64,000 nucleotides of DNA from Steinernema hermaphroditum. Lineage: Eukaryota > Nematoda > Chromadorea > Rhabditida > Steinernematidae. Numbering within the stretch: position 1 is the first letter of the stretch; every line of letters begins with the position of its first letter. Position numbers and translations under genes: made by a program. The notes under the pieces are model-generated. The model saw only the letters and a program-made list of their open reading frames with translations. It made no database searches and had not been told where the DNA came from. Of the stretch, positions 33,252-44,390 are shown in pieces. The stretch spans positions 9,238,001-9,302,000 of the forward strand of contig CM059625.1 of NCBI GenBank assembly GCA_030435675.1, written 5' to 3'.

Positions 33252-34128
33252 GAAACGAACACCGAACCCACCTAGCGATCGGTTTCTGCAAACTCAAATA
33301 CCTCTCGCTCGCGCTACTCTACAGTACACTGCACGGTGTGTCAAATGGCTCATTTTTCTGTCCGCGACCGAGTAGTAAATGTCACACGTTAGGACACAGT
33401 CTTGCCAGATCTTCAGTTACTCGTATCTTCAGATTTGCACCGATTATGATCGGTAACAGTGCCCTTTTGTCCGCAAAATGATCAGCACTACGCTTTCCAT
33501 TAGTGAAATACATAACCGTTCGAAAAACGGTCGAAGTTCTGACTTTCTGACACTTTCATGTTAGCTCAAAATCACCTAGCTTACAAGCGAAATAACTTTC
33601 TCAATCTTACGTGCCTCGTGGCCGTTCGGTGCGCAAAATGTTCAGGAGACAACGACGCACAACTTCAACATATGAATTTTGATATCATGCATTATTCGCA
33701 GAGAAATCAGCAATTTACTACTGAAATCGTCGTTTTTCGCAAAAAACGACCTGTCGTAAGTGCGAAATAACTTTTCGTAGATAGCGTATTTTTTGCTCAG
33801 TCGGTACGCAAAATGTTCAGCGTACTCTAACGCACAAATTCAACATATGAATTTCGTTCTAATGCACTGAGTGTCGAGAAAAGTAAAAAAAAGAGGTCGA
33901 AAAATGACCGAAAAAAGTCAAATTTTTGGGATTTTTGATATTTTGGTATCAATCGATAGCTTTCGACTTCATTAGTGATTTGCCGTCGGAATTAGTGCGA
34001 ACGGACTGATCTGCACGGAATGACAGGCCAAAAACTACCCAGAAAGCGACCAGGTCCCGCCACGAAGCGGCGGACGCTTTCGTGAACTAATTTCCCTTAT
34101 GCTGACACGCCGTGACTACTCGTTCGGC
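33252..34128. other. Intergenic, upstream of the CCCH gene
   Basis: Promoter side of the CCCH gene. Two segments near 33630-33690 and 33800-33870 resemble each other (GTACGCAAAATGTTCAGCG and CAACATATGAATTT), a diverged direct repeat of about 170 bp spacing. No gene seen. Confidence 0.45.
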
Positions 34129-34129
34129 C

Positions 34130-34279
34130 TGTGCGAATCGCTGTAAGAGCCTGCCCGTAGGGCGAGGAGAAATTTCTCGAATAGTCGTGCGCGAGCGCGC
34201 GCATTGTGCGAATCGCTGTAAGAGCCTGCCCGTAGGGCGAGGAGAAATTTCTCGAATAGTCGTGCGCGAGCGCGCGCAT
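34130..34279. repeat. Two-copy 75-bp tandem repeat
   Basis: Two direct, apparently identical 75-bp copies (34130-34204 and 34205-34279), each ending in the alternating stretch GCGCGAGCGCGCGCAT. They create in-phase open frames on both strands because 75 is a multiple of 3. Confidence 0.9.
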
Positions 34280-34402
34280 TGTCATTACCGATGTTCGATT
34301 GTTCACGGTGCGTCAAGGTTTGTTGAATGGTAAAGCTCGCACGTCCGGAAGGAAATAGAACACAGGGCGTTCGTGTCGGGACCTAAATATTTAGAACAGT
34401 AA

Positions 34403-34771
34403 ATGTCGCCTGTTCGGCTGTTGCAAGTATTTAGAACAGGAATTGTCGCCTGTTCGTGTGATTTCGTATGTGATTTCGTAGAACGACATTCTAAATTGTC
34501 TCCCATGCCTAACTGGATAACTGGCCGAGCTCCCACCACAGTGGATTTGCAAACGCACATCAGATGTATGAGACATAGCAGAACATGGATTACTGATCTG
34601 GAAATTGAGGCCGCTGCGCATGCGCTAGACGTAAATATTTTCGTTTTCGACACCATACTGGAAGTATGGACTACTTACTTTTCGAAAGGAGCGAAAACTG
34701 TTCGACCGACGTGCTTGGTCAACCATCCTCGGTATCATTTTGAGCCAGTTTATGGAATCAAAACAAATTAA
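34403..34771 (+). pseudogene. OTU-like cysteine protease, C-terminal half, inside a transposon
   Basis: The frame starts inside the left arm of the element. From about residue 50 it matches the OTU fold: WITDLEIEAAAHALDVNIFV, a W..Y segment, then NHPRYHFEPVYG with the catalytic-type His. The N-terminal half with the D..C nucleophile motif is missing, so it could not be an active deubiquitinase. OTU domains are known passengers of some eukaryotic transposons. Confidence 0.6.
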
Positions 34772-35012
34772 GTATACACAATACAGCCCTTTTCTTCTCT
34801 CCCGGGGTGCTGAGTGTTCTCCACCTTCAGCACACCGCAATTAGTGGACTTTTGCTGTATTTTGTATGTTCACCTTCCACCATGTCTTTGTTATCTTCTA
34901 TTATTGTTCTGAATACACTCGGTTTCGTATTCCTTAGTCGTCCTACACGAGAGATCCCAAAGCAAAAGATACTAAATACTCCGATACAAAGATACAAATA
35001 CAAAGAAAAATA

Positions 35013-35214
35013 CTCTGTTTTTTTTCGATCACAAAATCGGCCTTCAATCATCTCGTTGTGGGACTCAGAAATCTGATCCAACGCGTTGAAAACGACGAGC
35101 GAACATGCGAACTTCGTGCGCTTGTTTCATCGTTTTCAATGCGTTTGCGTCACATTTCTGAGTCCCACAACGAGATGATTGAAGGCTGATTTTGTGATCG
35201 AAAAAAAAACAGAG
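35013..35214. mobile_element. Hairpin MITE with TA target duplication
   Basis: About 200 bp. The terminal inverted repeats start CTCTGTTTTTTTTCGATCAC and extend about 75 bp with high identity, flanked by TA on both sides. The TA duplication suggests Tc1/mariner-type mobilisation. It is nested within the OTU-carrying element. Confidence 0.8.
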
Positions 35215-35387
35215 TATAACGGGCGACAATTCCTGTTCTAAATACTTGCAACAGCCGAACAGGCGACATTTACTGTTCTAAATATTTAGGTCTCGACACG
35301 AACGCCCTGTGTTCTAAATCGGTGTTCTAAATCGTTCAACAAACCTCCCGACGGTGTTGCCTGGTTTGTTGAACGATTTAGTACACT

Positions 35388-36239
35388 TATACTCAGATTA
35401 AAAAAACTCTTCGGAGGCTCCTGCCGCGCCTTATAAAGGTCGTATGTTCGTGCAGCGCCGAAATTTCAATGGGATTTTTGAGTTTGTGGATGAATCGCTT
35501 GTTTTCTTTGCGTACGAGGTGTGATTTCGAAGAAACTAAACATTATGTTGTAGATCTGTCTCTGGCGGATCGTTTGCGCCATCATTGAGCGCCAGAGGTA
35601 GAATTTCCACGGAGGAGATAGCTTTTTTCTCACCCCGACTTGTGTTTTTCCCTAGTTTCTCGCCTTCTACACTGCGCGTCTTGTCCAAACTGGCAGAACA
35701 GATCGCGCCGCCCGACCTTGTCATCACAGAATCCATTTGGACCGATATGAAAGCTATTCAGCGCAGATCAGATCAATGCACTCAGAACATCGCATTTACA
35801 CGCAGAGGTCTCGTACCGCGAATGTTCGGTTTTTATTCGCTTTCATTGTTCTTATTCAAATCGCTTTCATATCAGTCCAAATGGATTCTGTGATGACAAG
35901 GACGGGCTGCGCGATCTGTGGTGCCAGTTTGAGCAAGACGCGCAGTGTAGAAGGCGAGAAACTAGAGGAAAACAGAAGTCGGGGAGATAAGAAAGCTATC
36001 TCCTCCGTGGAAATTCTATCTCTGGCGCTCAATGATGGCGCAAACGATCCGCCAGTGACGGATCTACAACTTAATGTTGAGTTTTTTTGAAATAACATCT
36101 CGTACGCGAAGAAAACACGCGATTCTTGCATAAACTCAAAAATCCCATTGTAATTTCGGCGCTGTACGAACATACGATACATATAAGTCGTGGCGGGAGT
36201 ACTCGCCGTTTTGCCAAGAGTTTTTTTAATCTGAGTATA
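35388..36239. mobile_element. Foldback element with ~370-bp arms
   Basis: The left arm (35388 to about 35755) begins TATACTCAGATTAAAAAAAC. The right arm (about 35866-36239) is its diverged reverse complement, ending CTGAGTATA exactly where the next element starts. Each arm contains an open frame (LSARGRISTEEIAFFSPRL and a variant), which is the same DNA read twice. No known protein domain. Confidence 0.75.
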
Positions 36240-37362
36240 CAAGGGAACATCCCCAAGTGATAGTTGCAGATTGAAATTAAATGTGGTGCAACGGATAGAG
36301 GAGATCTTAGGAAGACGAGCGCACACAAAACGCGCTGCCCATATGCAGACTGGCTACCGTAAGCAGGCCCCCGAAATATGAAAAATAACGGCAGTCGCGA
36401 CTAGTACGATGAAATTTCCTCATTTTGACGTGTCTGCGTGGTCCAGCGGTAGTGCTCCGAGCCACCAGTTAACGGTGTCGGGTTCGACCCCCACAGAGAA
36501 TCTTCTATTTTTCGATTTGCTTTCTTTTCAACGAAACTGTACATTATTATGTTTCCTGGTGTTCAACATCACTGGCTCTTGCCTTGCTTCAAATATAGCT
36601 TAAAAATCCCTTTGGAGAAATCGAAACTGGCAACTCAAGTTTCACCTTTGTGGTGAAGCTGTTTTTCATTCTTTCGCGTTCCTATCTGTTTTGCTAATCA
36701 TCTCAGGACGTGAAATGGAATGAACCAAGAAATGTTGGCTGGGATGAGTGTCGAACCCCGATCCCCCAGAACGGTAACCAAGACACTATCCAGCTCGACC
36801 ATACAAACAGTTGGTGCTCCGCCAACATCGCTGGCTATATTCATTTCTACGAACTTTAGAAAGGTATTCACGCGGACAAGTGCGTGTATTGGTCGGAACA
36901 GAATAGGTTCTGCCGTTATGATATCTATAAGGATAAACAGAGAAGGGAGGACGCGAAAGAATGAAAAACAGCTTCACCACAAAGATGAAATTTGGGTTAG
37001 CAGTGCCGATTCCTGCAAAGGATTCCAAACTAAAGCGTTGATAAACACCAGGATATGTGGAAATATGTAGATTTGGTGAAAAGAAAAAAGGTAGAAAAAA
37101 AAAGCAATTGGGGGTCGAACCCGACACCGTTGACTGGTGGCTCAGAGCACTACCCCTCGACCACGAAGGAACGTCGCAGAAGAGAAATTTCAACATACTA
37201 GTCGCGACTACCGTTATTTTTCATATTTCGGGGGGCTGTTTATGGTAGCCAGTCTGCATATGGGCAGCGCGTTTTGTGTGCGCTCGTCTTCCTAAGATCT
37301 CCTCTATCCGTTACACCACATTTCATTTCAATCTGCAACTATCACTTCGGGATGTTCCCTTG
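36240..37362. mobile_element. CAAGGGA-family inverted-repeat element, copy 2
   Basis: 1,123 bp, from CAAGGGAACATCCCCAAGTG to a matching reverse-complement end. Tandem arms of about 200 bp each hold a tRNA-like module: 36438-36500 plus (TGGTCCAGCGG A-box, GGTTCGACCCC near B-box), and 37107-37168 minus. A third, antisense, module sits in the centre at about 36748-36808 (A-box TGGTCGAGCTGG, perfect consensus). Flanks are ATA on the left and TTA on the right, an imperfect target duplication. It shares almost its whole sequence, reversed, with the element at 38980-40101. Confidence 0.8.
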
Positions 37363-37517
37363 TTAGTACAAACAGGGTGTTCGCTGCAAGACCGAGGTAG
37401 TACAGTAAATGTCATACGCTGAACCACTTAGTACAGTACAGTATGACGACATAGTACACCGCAGGGGGATCGGTTGAGGACCGGTACTACGGAGAATGTC
37501 ATATGTTGAACCACTTA
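37363..37517. repeat. Repeat linker between elements (inverted counterpart at about 38800-38975)
   Basis: Blocks such as GTACAGTAAATGTC, TGAACCACTTAGTACAGTA and AGTACACCGCAGGGGGATCG reappear in reverse complement at about 38800-38970. The copy-3 element therefore appears to have inserted into the centre of an older inverted repeat. Confidence 0.55.
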
Positions 37518-38640
37518 CAAGGGATTGTTCCCAAGTGATACACGCCAATCGAGCTGATATTTGGTACGGTGGTAGAGGTGCATCTGAGAAGTCACGCACA
37601 CAAAAACTCGCGTGCCCAAAATGAAGCTATCCACCCTAAGCAGGGCCCCGAAGTTACCAAAATTCACGACACTCAATACTAGTGCCATTGAATTGCAATG
37701 GCACGTTGTGCTCGTGTGGTCGAGGGGTAGTGCTCAGAGACGGCAGTCTACGGTCTCGAGTTCGATTCCCACAGAGAATCTATTATGTTTCGATTTTCCT
37801 TCTTTTCACCGAAATTGTACATTATTATGTTTCTTGGTGTTTAACAACACCGTTTCTTGTCTTGCATCAAATGTAGCCTAAAAAACCCTTTGCACGAATC
37901 CGAACTGGTAACCCAGATTTCACTTTTGTGGTGAAGCTGTTTTTCGTTCTTTCACGGTCCCCTCTCTTTTGCTAATTACCTCAGGACATCAAACCAAAGA
38001 AGAATGGCTGGGATGGGTGTCGAACTCGGATCCCAAAAACGGCAACCAAGAGACTATCCAGCTCGACCACATAAACAGTTGCCGCTCAGCCAGCAAAGTT
38101 GGCTATATTCAATAAAACGCGACTTTCAGAAGGCATTTACGCGTATATGTGTTTGTATTGGCCAGAATCGAATAGGATCTGTCGTTCTGACATCTTAAAC
38201 GATAAGGGGAGAAGGGGGAGCGCGAAAGAATGAAAATCAACTTCACGACAAAGGTTAAATTCGGGTTACCAGTTCCGATTCCTGCAAAGGGTTCCAAACC
38301 AATGATCAGTGTTGGTAAACGCCAGGAGATGTGAAAATATGCTGTTATGGTTAGAAGAAAGAAGATGGAAGCACAATAAAACCTGGTTGGGCTCGAACCC
38401 GAGACCGTAGACTGGCGTCTCAGAGCACTACCCCTCGACCACACGAGCACAACGTGCCATTGCAATTCAATGGCACTAGTATTGAGTGTCGTGAATTTTG
38501 GTAACTTCGGGGCCCTGTTTAGGGTGGATAGTTTCATTTTGGGCACACGAGTTTTTGTGTGCGTGACTTCTCAGATGCACCTCTACCACCGTGGCAAATA
38601 TCAGCTCGATCGGCGTGTATCACTTGGGAACAGTCCCTTG
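37518..38640. mobile_element. CAAGGGA-family inverted-repeat element, copy 3 (divergent subfamily)
   Basis: 1,123 bp with ends CAAGGGATTGTTCCCAAGTG and TCACTTGGGAACAGTCCCTT plus G. It is flanked by TTA on both sides (37515-37517 and 38641-38643), a perfect 3-bp TNA duplication. It has the same layout as copies 2 and 4: tRNA-like modules in both arms (about 37716-37775 plus; about 38385-38445 minus) and a central one (about 38010-38075 minus). Confidence 0.85.
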
Positions 38641-38979
38641 TTAGTACAGTTGTCTTTCGTGTCTTTCATGCGAGGTACTTCCTGTTTCAAGTTGGTCTGT
38701 GTGCGTTCTCCCCGCTCAAGACTTCATGGAGGGGATGTATGGACTTCGAGAAGCACCGCAGAAACTTCAGACGATGACTTCAGGCTCCTTTCCAGATCTG
38801 TACTAAGTCAACGTACTAACTGGTTCAGCGTAAGGTATTCCTGAACCGATCTCCCTGCGGCATACTATGTGTCATACTGCACTGTACTAAGTGGTTCAGC
38901 GTACGACATTTACTGTACTATCTCGGTCCTGAACCGATATCCCTGTGGTGTACTAAGTCGGTATACGGTACTGTACTAA

Positions 38980-40101
38980 CAAGGGAACATCCCGAAGTGA
39001 TAGTTGCAGATTGAAATGAAATGTGGTGTAACGGATAGAGGAGATCTTAGGAAGACGAGCGCACACAAAACGCGCTGCCCATATGCAGACTGGCTACCAT
39101 AAACAGCCCCCCGAAATATGAAAAATAACGGTAGTCGCGACTAGTATGTTGAAATTTCTCTTCTGCGACGTTCCTTCGTGGTCGAGGGGTAGTGCTCTGA
39201 GCCACCAGTCAACGGTGTCGGGTTCGACCCCCAATTGCTTTTTTTTTCTACCTTTTTTCTTTTCACCAAATCTACATATTTCCACATATCCTGGTGTTTA
39301 TCAACGCTTTAGTTTGGAATCCTTTGCAGGAATCGGCACTGCTAACCCAAATTTCATCTTTGTGGTGAAGCTGTTTTTCATTCTTTCGCGTCCTCCCTTC
39401 TCTGTTTATCCTTATAGATATCATAACGGCAGAACCTATTCTGTTCCGACCAATACACGCACTTGTCCGCGTGAATACCTTTCTAAAGTTCGTAGAAATG
39501 AATATAGCCAGCGATGTTGGCGGAGCACCAACTGTTTGTATGGTCGAGCTGGATAGTGTCTTGGTTACCGTTCTGGGGGATCGGGGTTCGACACTCATCC
39601 CAGCCAACATTTCTTGGTTCATTCCATTTCACGTCCTGAGATGATTAGCAAAACAGATAGGAACGCGAAAGAATGAAAAACAGCTTCACCACAAAGGTGA
39701 AATTTGAGTTGCCAGTTTCGATTTGTCCAAAGGGCTTTTTAAGCTATATTTGAAGCAAGGCAAGAACCAGTGATGGTGAACACCAGGAAACATAATAATG
39801 TACAGTTTCGTTGAAAAGATAGCAAATCGAAAAAGAGAAGATTCTCTGTGGGGGTCGAACCCGACACCGTTGACTGGTGGCTCAGAGCACTACCGCTGGA
39901 CCACGCAGGAACGTCACAGAAGAGAAATTTCAACATACTAGTCGCGACTGCCGTTATTTTTCATATTTCGGGGGCCTGTTATGGTAGTCAGTCTGCATAT
40001 GGGCAGCGCGTTTTGTGTGCGCTCGTCTTCCTAAGATCTCCTCTATCCGTTACATCACATTTCATTTCAATCTGCAACTATCACTTGGGGATGTTCCCTT
40101 G
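38980..40101. mobile_element. CAAGGGA-family inverted-repeat element, copy 4 (reverse of copy 2)
   Basis: 1,122 bp, flanked by TAA on both sides (38977-38979 and 40102-40104). In reverse complement it is nearly identical to copy 2, including all three tRNA-like modules (about 39178-39232 plus, 39539-39601 plus, 39850-39912 minus). Two nearly identical elements 1.6 kb apart in opposite orientation form a 3.9-kb palindromic block. Confidence 0.88.
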
Positions 40102-40214
40102 TAAGTCGACGAGCGTACGAACTATATTGTTGAACAGACCTTGACGCACCCCTGCCGACACCATTGTTCACGTGTGCTGAACGTCTCTCGCAACGACTAC
40201 TTTACATCCCTCGT

Positions 40215-43200
40215 TTAGAATTTTAACACAGAGTCAGAAAGTGACATATTATGTATTTTTGTTGTATTTTCTCCACGATCCGCACACCTTTCCGTCGACG
40301 GCGTCCGATTTTGCTTATGACTATGTATGTGTCGTCTTCGTCGCCTCTAAATATTACGGGCAATGACGAATTACATGTAATATGAAAATCTTACTAGGAA
40401 AATTTTTGCAGCGTAAATACACACATGCTCACATATGAGAGCCAGAGCAGATAGAGCAATACCGGAAAGCAGTATCCAGAATGCTCCTTGAGCTTTATCA
40501 AGATTCAGTATTCCTATGAACTAATTATTACTGTTCCCATTGTGCATTTAAACCTTTCTGACTCAATGAAGCCTTCGTAAATGTTGTGTTGTCACACTTA
40601 TTATGATGCTGAGAAGCTACCCATGCTCCATAGTCGTTTATCCATTTCGTGATGAATCCTCCTTCAACCATTTGTCGAATCCTGGAACAGTATTTTTCAG
40701 GTGAAAATGTATCACAAAGAAGCAACCGCTGCTGCGTAACTATATTGTTACCTATTTGAGAAATAAGTTGAATACGGAGAGTGTAGCCGCAGAGGAATTG
40801 TTAAATAGGTCGGTAAAATTCCCTCAGCGAGTAGTACGACGTTACAATTGCTAATAACATTAATTTTCAACGAATCCATTGCTCCGAGCAGTGCATATCC
40901 GGATTCCTGTTTTACTAGTTCAATGCCTGAGGTAACCATTGCCGCTACATTAGGAAATACTATTACCTTCAGCAATTCCATCAACATAAGTTACTTTATT
41001 ATTGCTTGACATTTCATGCCAAAGGTCCTGATAAACATGTAGTTGCGACCGCTTAAGAGTTACTGGTTAGCGTAGCGTATTGCTCGAACTCATACCGCAA
41101 TCATTTCAATTCGAGTCTGTGAGTTTCCATCCATCACCACTTTGTATTTTCCGTTTTTCACAGCCTGCACCATTTCATTGAAATCTGGTACAAACCTATT
41201 CAAGTGCTTTCCTAAGAAGCTTTACCTTGAAATGGGAGATTACTTCTGTCAACAGCAAATAGAGCAACGAGACTTCCGGTAAACGTTGCTAATAAAGTGA
41301 CACTAGCTAACCACCAAAGAGCCAATAGAGTGCGCGAGCTCCATGAGGTCGGCTGAATTGGTATCCCTAAAGATAGTTGTTGATAGTTATTAGTGAGCTT
41401 CTTCAAATTTGGTTTCACATCAATGTTCCCCAAAAAGGCATCTGAACCAGAGCCGTGCTGGCTCGATCTCGGAAGTCTCGGCCTTTTTTCAGTCTTGGTC
41501 TCGGTTTTCTCGGTCTCGAAAAAGTGCCGAGACTCTCGGCGAGACTTTGGTGTTCAGTCCTAGATGAATTACTGGATTCAATTTGAGAAAAAATGCACGG
41601 CGGTAGGAAAATCTTTCAAATCGTCGAGACTTCCGGTAAACGAAAATCTTTCGTCATTTTATGTAAAAATGCGTCGATTTATATGATGAATGTTAAAAGA
41701 TGGCTACAGAAAAGTTATCATTCACTTACATATCATCTCTGTTTTGAACAATCAGAAGCGATAGAAAATGAAAAAATCTCTTCATCTCTAGTAACAGCCA
41801 AAAAATCTAAACGGGCCAAGAGGAACAAAGTTCCCCGTGCTCAAAGTGATTTCAGAGTAGTTTATGAGCATCTTCGGAAAGTGAGTGATTGTTTTTCAGT
41901 TTTTCATAGCTCCACTGGGTTGAGAAAGTCAATAAACGCTGATAACTTGCAAAACTTGTTGTGCCCCTGGACGGGTTTCAAAAGGAAAATAAATTTTAGT
42001 CTCGGAAGTCTCGGTTTCGGTTTCGGTCTCGGTATCGGCGAGACCTTTAATTTGGTCTCCGTTTTTCAAGGTCTCGATTCAGATCAGAGCTGTGACTCTG
42101 ATCCGAACCGAGACTTTGAAAAACCGCTCTTCGTTTACGGTGAGTAGAAATACCTCGAAGAGAACTTACCTTGCTGAACAAAAACTGAGAAAAAAATCCA
42201 TATACACTGTAGCAGCGAGAACTGTGTCTCCATTTGGTTATGAAGACACTTTGTTATGAACTTCAGTGCAACTGCTGATATAGCTATGGTCGCAGCAGTT
42301 AATCCCCAGACCTCAAATGTTGCCGCTTAGATTAATGCACACAGATGTCCAACTTACTTCCAACTTAAATGGCTCTGTAACAATAAGAAATGTATTATCC
42401 GTGTACTGCTCGGGTGAGCGAATGAGGATGCCCGTCCTTTCAAATTGAAATGGGTACGTGAGGTCGCTGGCCTCGCTTCGATCGTATTGCATAATGGCGG
42501 CGCCGGCAATAATGTCTGCCTTACCACTCACTAACTGTCCGAAAGCCCCACTCCATGTACCATTGTCAAAGGTTCCCCATTCTTCATCGGGAACATATGA
42601 AAGCTGATACGTTAAATTCAGTTCGACGGCTATCTGCCTGAGTATCTCCATTACAACTCCAGGACCAAAGCCCTGCTCTTGTTCATACGCTTTAGAATAG
42701 TTTAAATAGTTAACCTGAAAATGATAATAGAATGTCGATGTCGTCCTTTTTCTATTACATATGGTGGCTCAATTTTAGGGACAATCACTCGGAGCGTTTT
42801 CCCCATTAGTTCTTCTAGCCGTGCTTGTTTGGTGACGGGATGCTGAAACAAACGATCAAAGGGTTGAAAACATCGTACATCCTCATTTAACACTGTAGAA
42901 ACGATCTCTCGTATAAATTGCTTTACTACTTTTTCATGCACATACCATCAAATAGAATGGCCTTCGACCATCCGGAATTGCCTGATTCATTTCTTCCTGC
43001 TCTTCTGCAAATTCAGATGGATCGCTTATTTATGTGACACAACTCACTTATTAAACGACGCTTGAGATCTTCTAAGTTTACAGAGATGTTTCGGCCAAGT
43101 GTTACAGTTTCGAAAAACAAATTGCAGCTAATTATCAGAAAAGGTACTATGTTTACATGGAGGCGAATGGACACAGGCATACGCCCTCAATTGCGGACAC

Positions 43201-43251
43201 AACGACGCCCTACCTCTTTCCTTGTGGTCGCTGGTGTTCCATTTCAAGGAT
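40215..43251 (-). CDS. Ionotropic glutamate-receptor-like channel (IR/GLR type), 5' end not found
   Basis: Thirteen exons (43251-43214, 43127-43048, 43004-42946, 42842-42759, 42714-42358, 42311-42170, 41366-41226, 41184-41096, 41027-40967, 40926-40752, 40681-40554, 40513-40395, 40346-40215) sum to 535 codons in one frame. Ligand-binding lobe S1 begins LRVIVPKIEPPYV and includes GFGPGVVMEILRQIA and SGKADIIAGAA. TM1 is GLTAATIAISAVALKFI. The pore loop FFSVFVQQG keeps the Q/R/N-site glutamine. TM3 is WWLASVTLLATFTGSLVALF, a variant of SYTANLAAF. Lobe S2 follows, then TM4 (AFWILLSGIALSALALI) and a basic tail (RRRRRH). The N-terminal domain is short, as in insect IRs and nematode GLR-7/8. The first exon with signal peptide was not found. 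One intron (42169-41367) is inflated by a repeat insertion. Confidence 0.88.
41455..42125. repeat. CTCGG-rich repeat insertion in an intron of the receptor gene
   Basis: Both ends are dense in GTCTCGG/CTCGGTTT motifs (41462-41545 and 41998-42110). Between them is a plus-strand open frame of 184 codons (41593-42147), basic and Ser-rich with no recognised domain. The host intron is about 800 nt, whereas the gene's other introns are mostly 40-110 nt. It is probably a transposable element. Confidence 0.55.
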
Positions 43252-43576
43252 CTGAAAGGGGCATGCTTGATTAACAAGATGTTTGTTCAACAAACATGAG
43301 CGTTTCAATTTTTCCCTTTGTCCCATTAGACATTTTCAAGGAGCCTAATGTATAATAATCAGAAACGACATGATCATTCCTGTGCAAAAGAAACCCAGTC
43401 GGCATACAGTAAGCTAAGCAACAGAAGATCGTGGGTTCAATCATAACTGGACTTTGTGATCATTACCGCTCCAGTTTCCGGCGTCTTTGAAAAAAAGATA
43501 AAGTCGTTTACGACCTGTTGACGAGAGACTCTCATGCTTTGAGTCGGTCAACACTGAGTGTGTTGTATCAAACCCA
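43252..43576. other. Divergent intergenic region between receptor and TTR-like genes
   Basis: About 325 bp that must hold the TTR-like promoter and possibly the missing first exon of the receptor gene. A weak tRNA-like stretch (GGTTCAATCAT near 43435) is not called. Confidence 0.4.
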
Positions 43577-44105
43577 ATGTTCAGGATTGTCTCACTACTT
43601 CTTGTCTTCTCAGCGTGGAATGCCGAATGCGCCCAAAGCCTTTTTCTCGACGAAGTTCAAAGCGTCGCAGTGAGAGGAACCCTTCTTTGTGGAAAAGTTC
43701 CTATGGCCAATGTCCCACTTAAATTATACGATGTTGATAGTATTGCCACCCGGTCTACGACATGTTTATAATATTAACGTTTAAGGACTCGATCCAGACG
43801 ATTTAATGGCTACGTCTTTCACTGACGAGAATGGCGACTTCTTCATAGCAGGGCATGAAATGGAAATGAGCAACATCGACCCCGTACTGAAAATTTACCA
43901 TAAATGCAACGACGAAGGATTGGTTGATATGTACTGAGGGATTGCTTTTGACACACCTTTTTAGCCTTGTGACAGAAAATGGCGCATTGGAATTCCGGAT
44001 AAATACATCACCCATAATAACCGAACTCCACAAACAACAATGGATCTTGGAGTTATGAATGCAGAAATTGAAATCGACGGGGAAACGCGTGACTGTTTCC
44101 ATTAA
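43577..44105 (+). CDS. Transthyretin-like (TTR) family secreted protein 1
   Basis: Three exons (43577-43739, 43786-43922, 43965-44105), 146 residues. Signal peptide IVSLLLVFSAWNAECA, then the TTR-like core: VAVRGTLLCGKVPMANVPLK, LDPDDLMATSFTDENGDFFI, LKIYHKCND, then CDRKWRIGIPDKYI and a terminal DCFH. Four conserved cysteines are expected to form two disulphides. The nematode TTR-like family is large, secreted and nematode-specific; one member (TTR-52) bridges apoptotic cells to phagocytes, but most have no known function. The intron positions are the same as in the next two genes, marking a tandem array. Confidence 0.92.
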
Positions 44106-44390
44106 CCAAGTGTACAACACTATTTTCGAGTGCTTCATTCGTTCATCTGCTCACCAAAATATAATCTAATTTTTTTTGTTTTAATGGTCAGCTGACTTAT
44201 CCCTAAATAAATAGAAGCAGCCGCGACTCTGTGTACATGAGCTGCTAACTCACGCAGATGATAACGCGTATTCTCGTATTCCCATTATCGATAGCACACA
44301 CCCTACCTGCGTTTACGTCGTGCTGCTTTTGTTTCCCAACCATTTACCCAAATAAAGATTAGAGCGAACTAACGCCGGCTGGTTTCAGAC

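Larger units (their letters stand above)
34357..35314. mobile_element. Inverted-repeat element carrying an OTU-protease fragment
   Basis: Arms at 34357-34450 and 35222-35314 are reverse complements of each other (GAACACAGGGCGTTCGTGTC at the outer side) with few differences. Between them lies an open frame resembling the C-terminal half of an OTU cysteine protease, plus a 200-bp hairpin MITE. No transposase is present. Confidence 0.7.

Noticed and set aside
35585..36326. Protein-coding gene in the foldback element
   Set aside because: The same sequence is read once in each inverted arm and has no known domain; the frames are not conserved between arms.
37612..38546. Mirror-image open frames in the CAAGGGA elements
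   Set aside because: Equivalent frames occur in both arms of each element and pass through tRNA-like modules; there is no evidence of coding.
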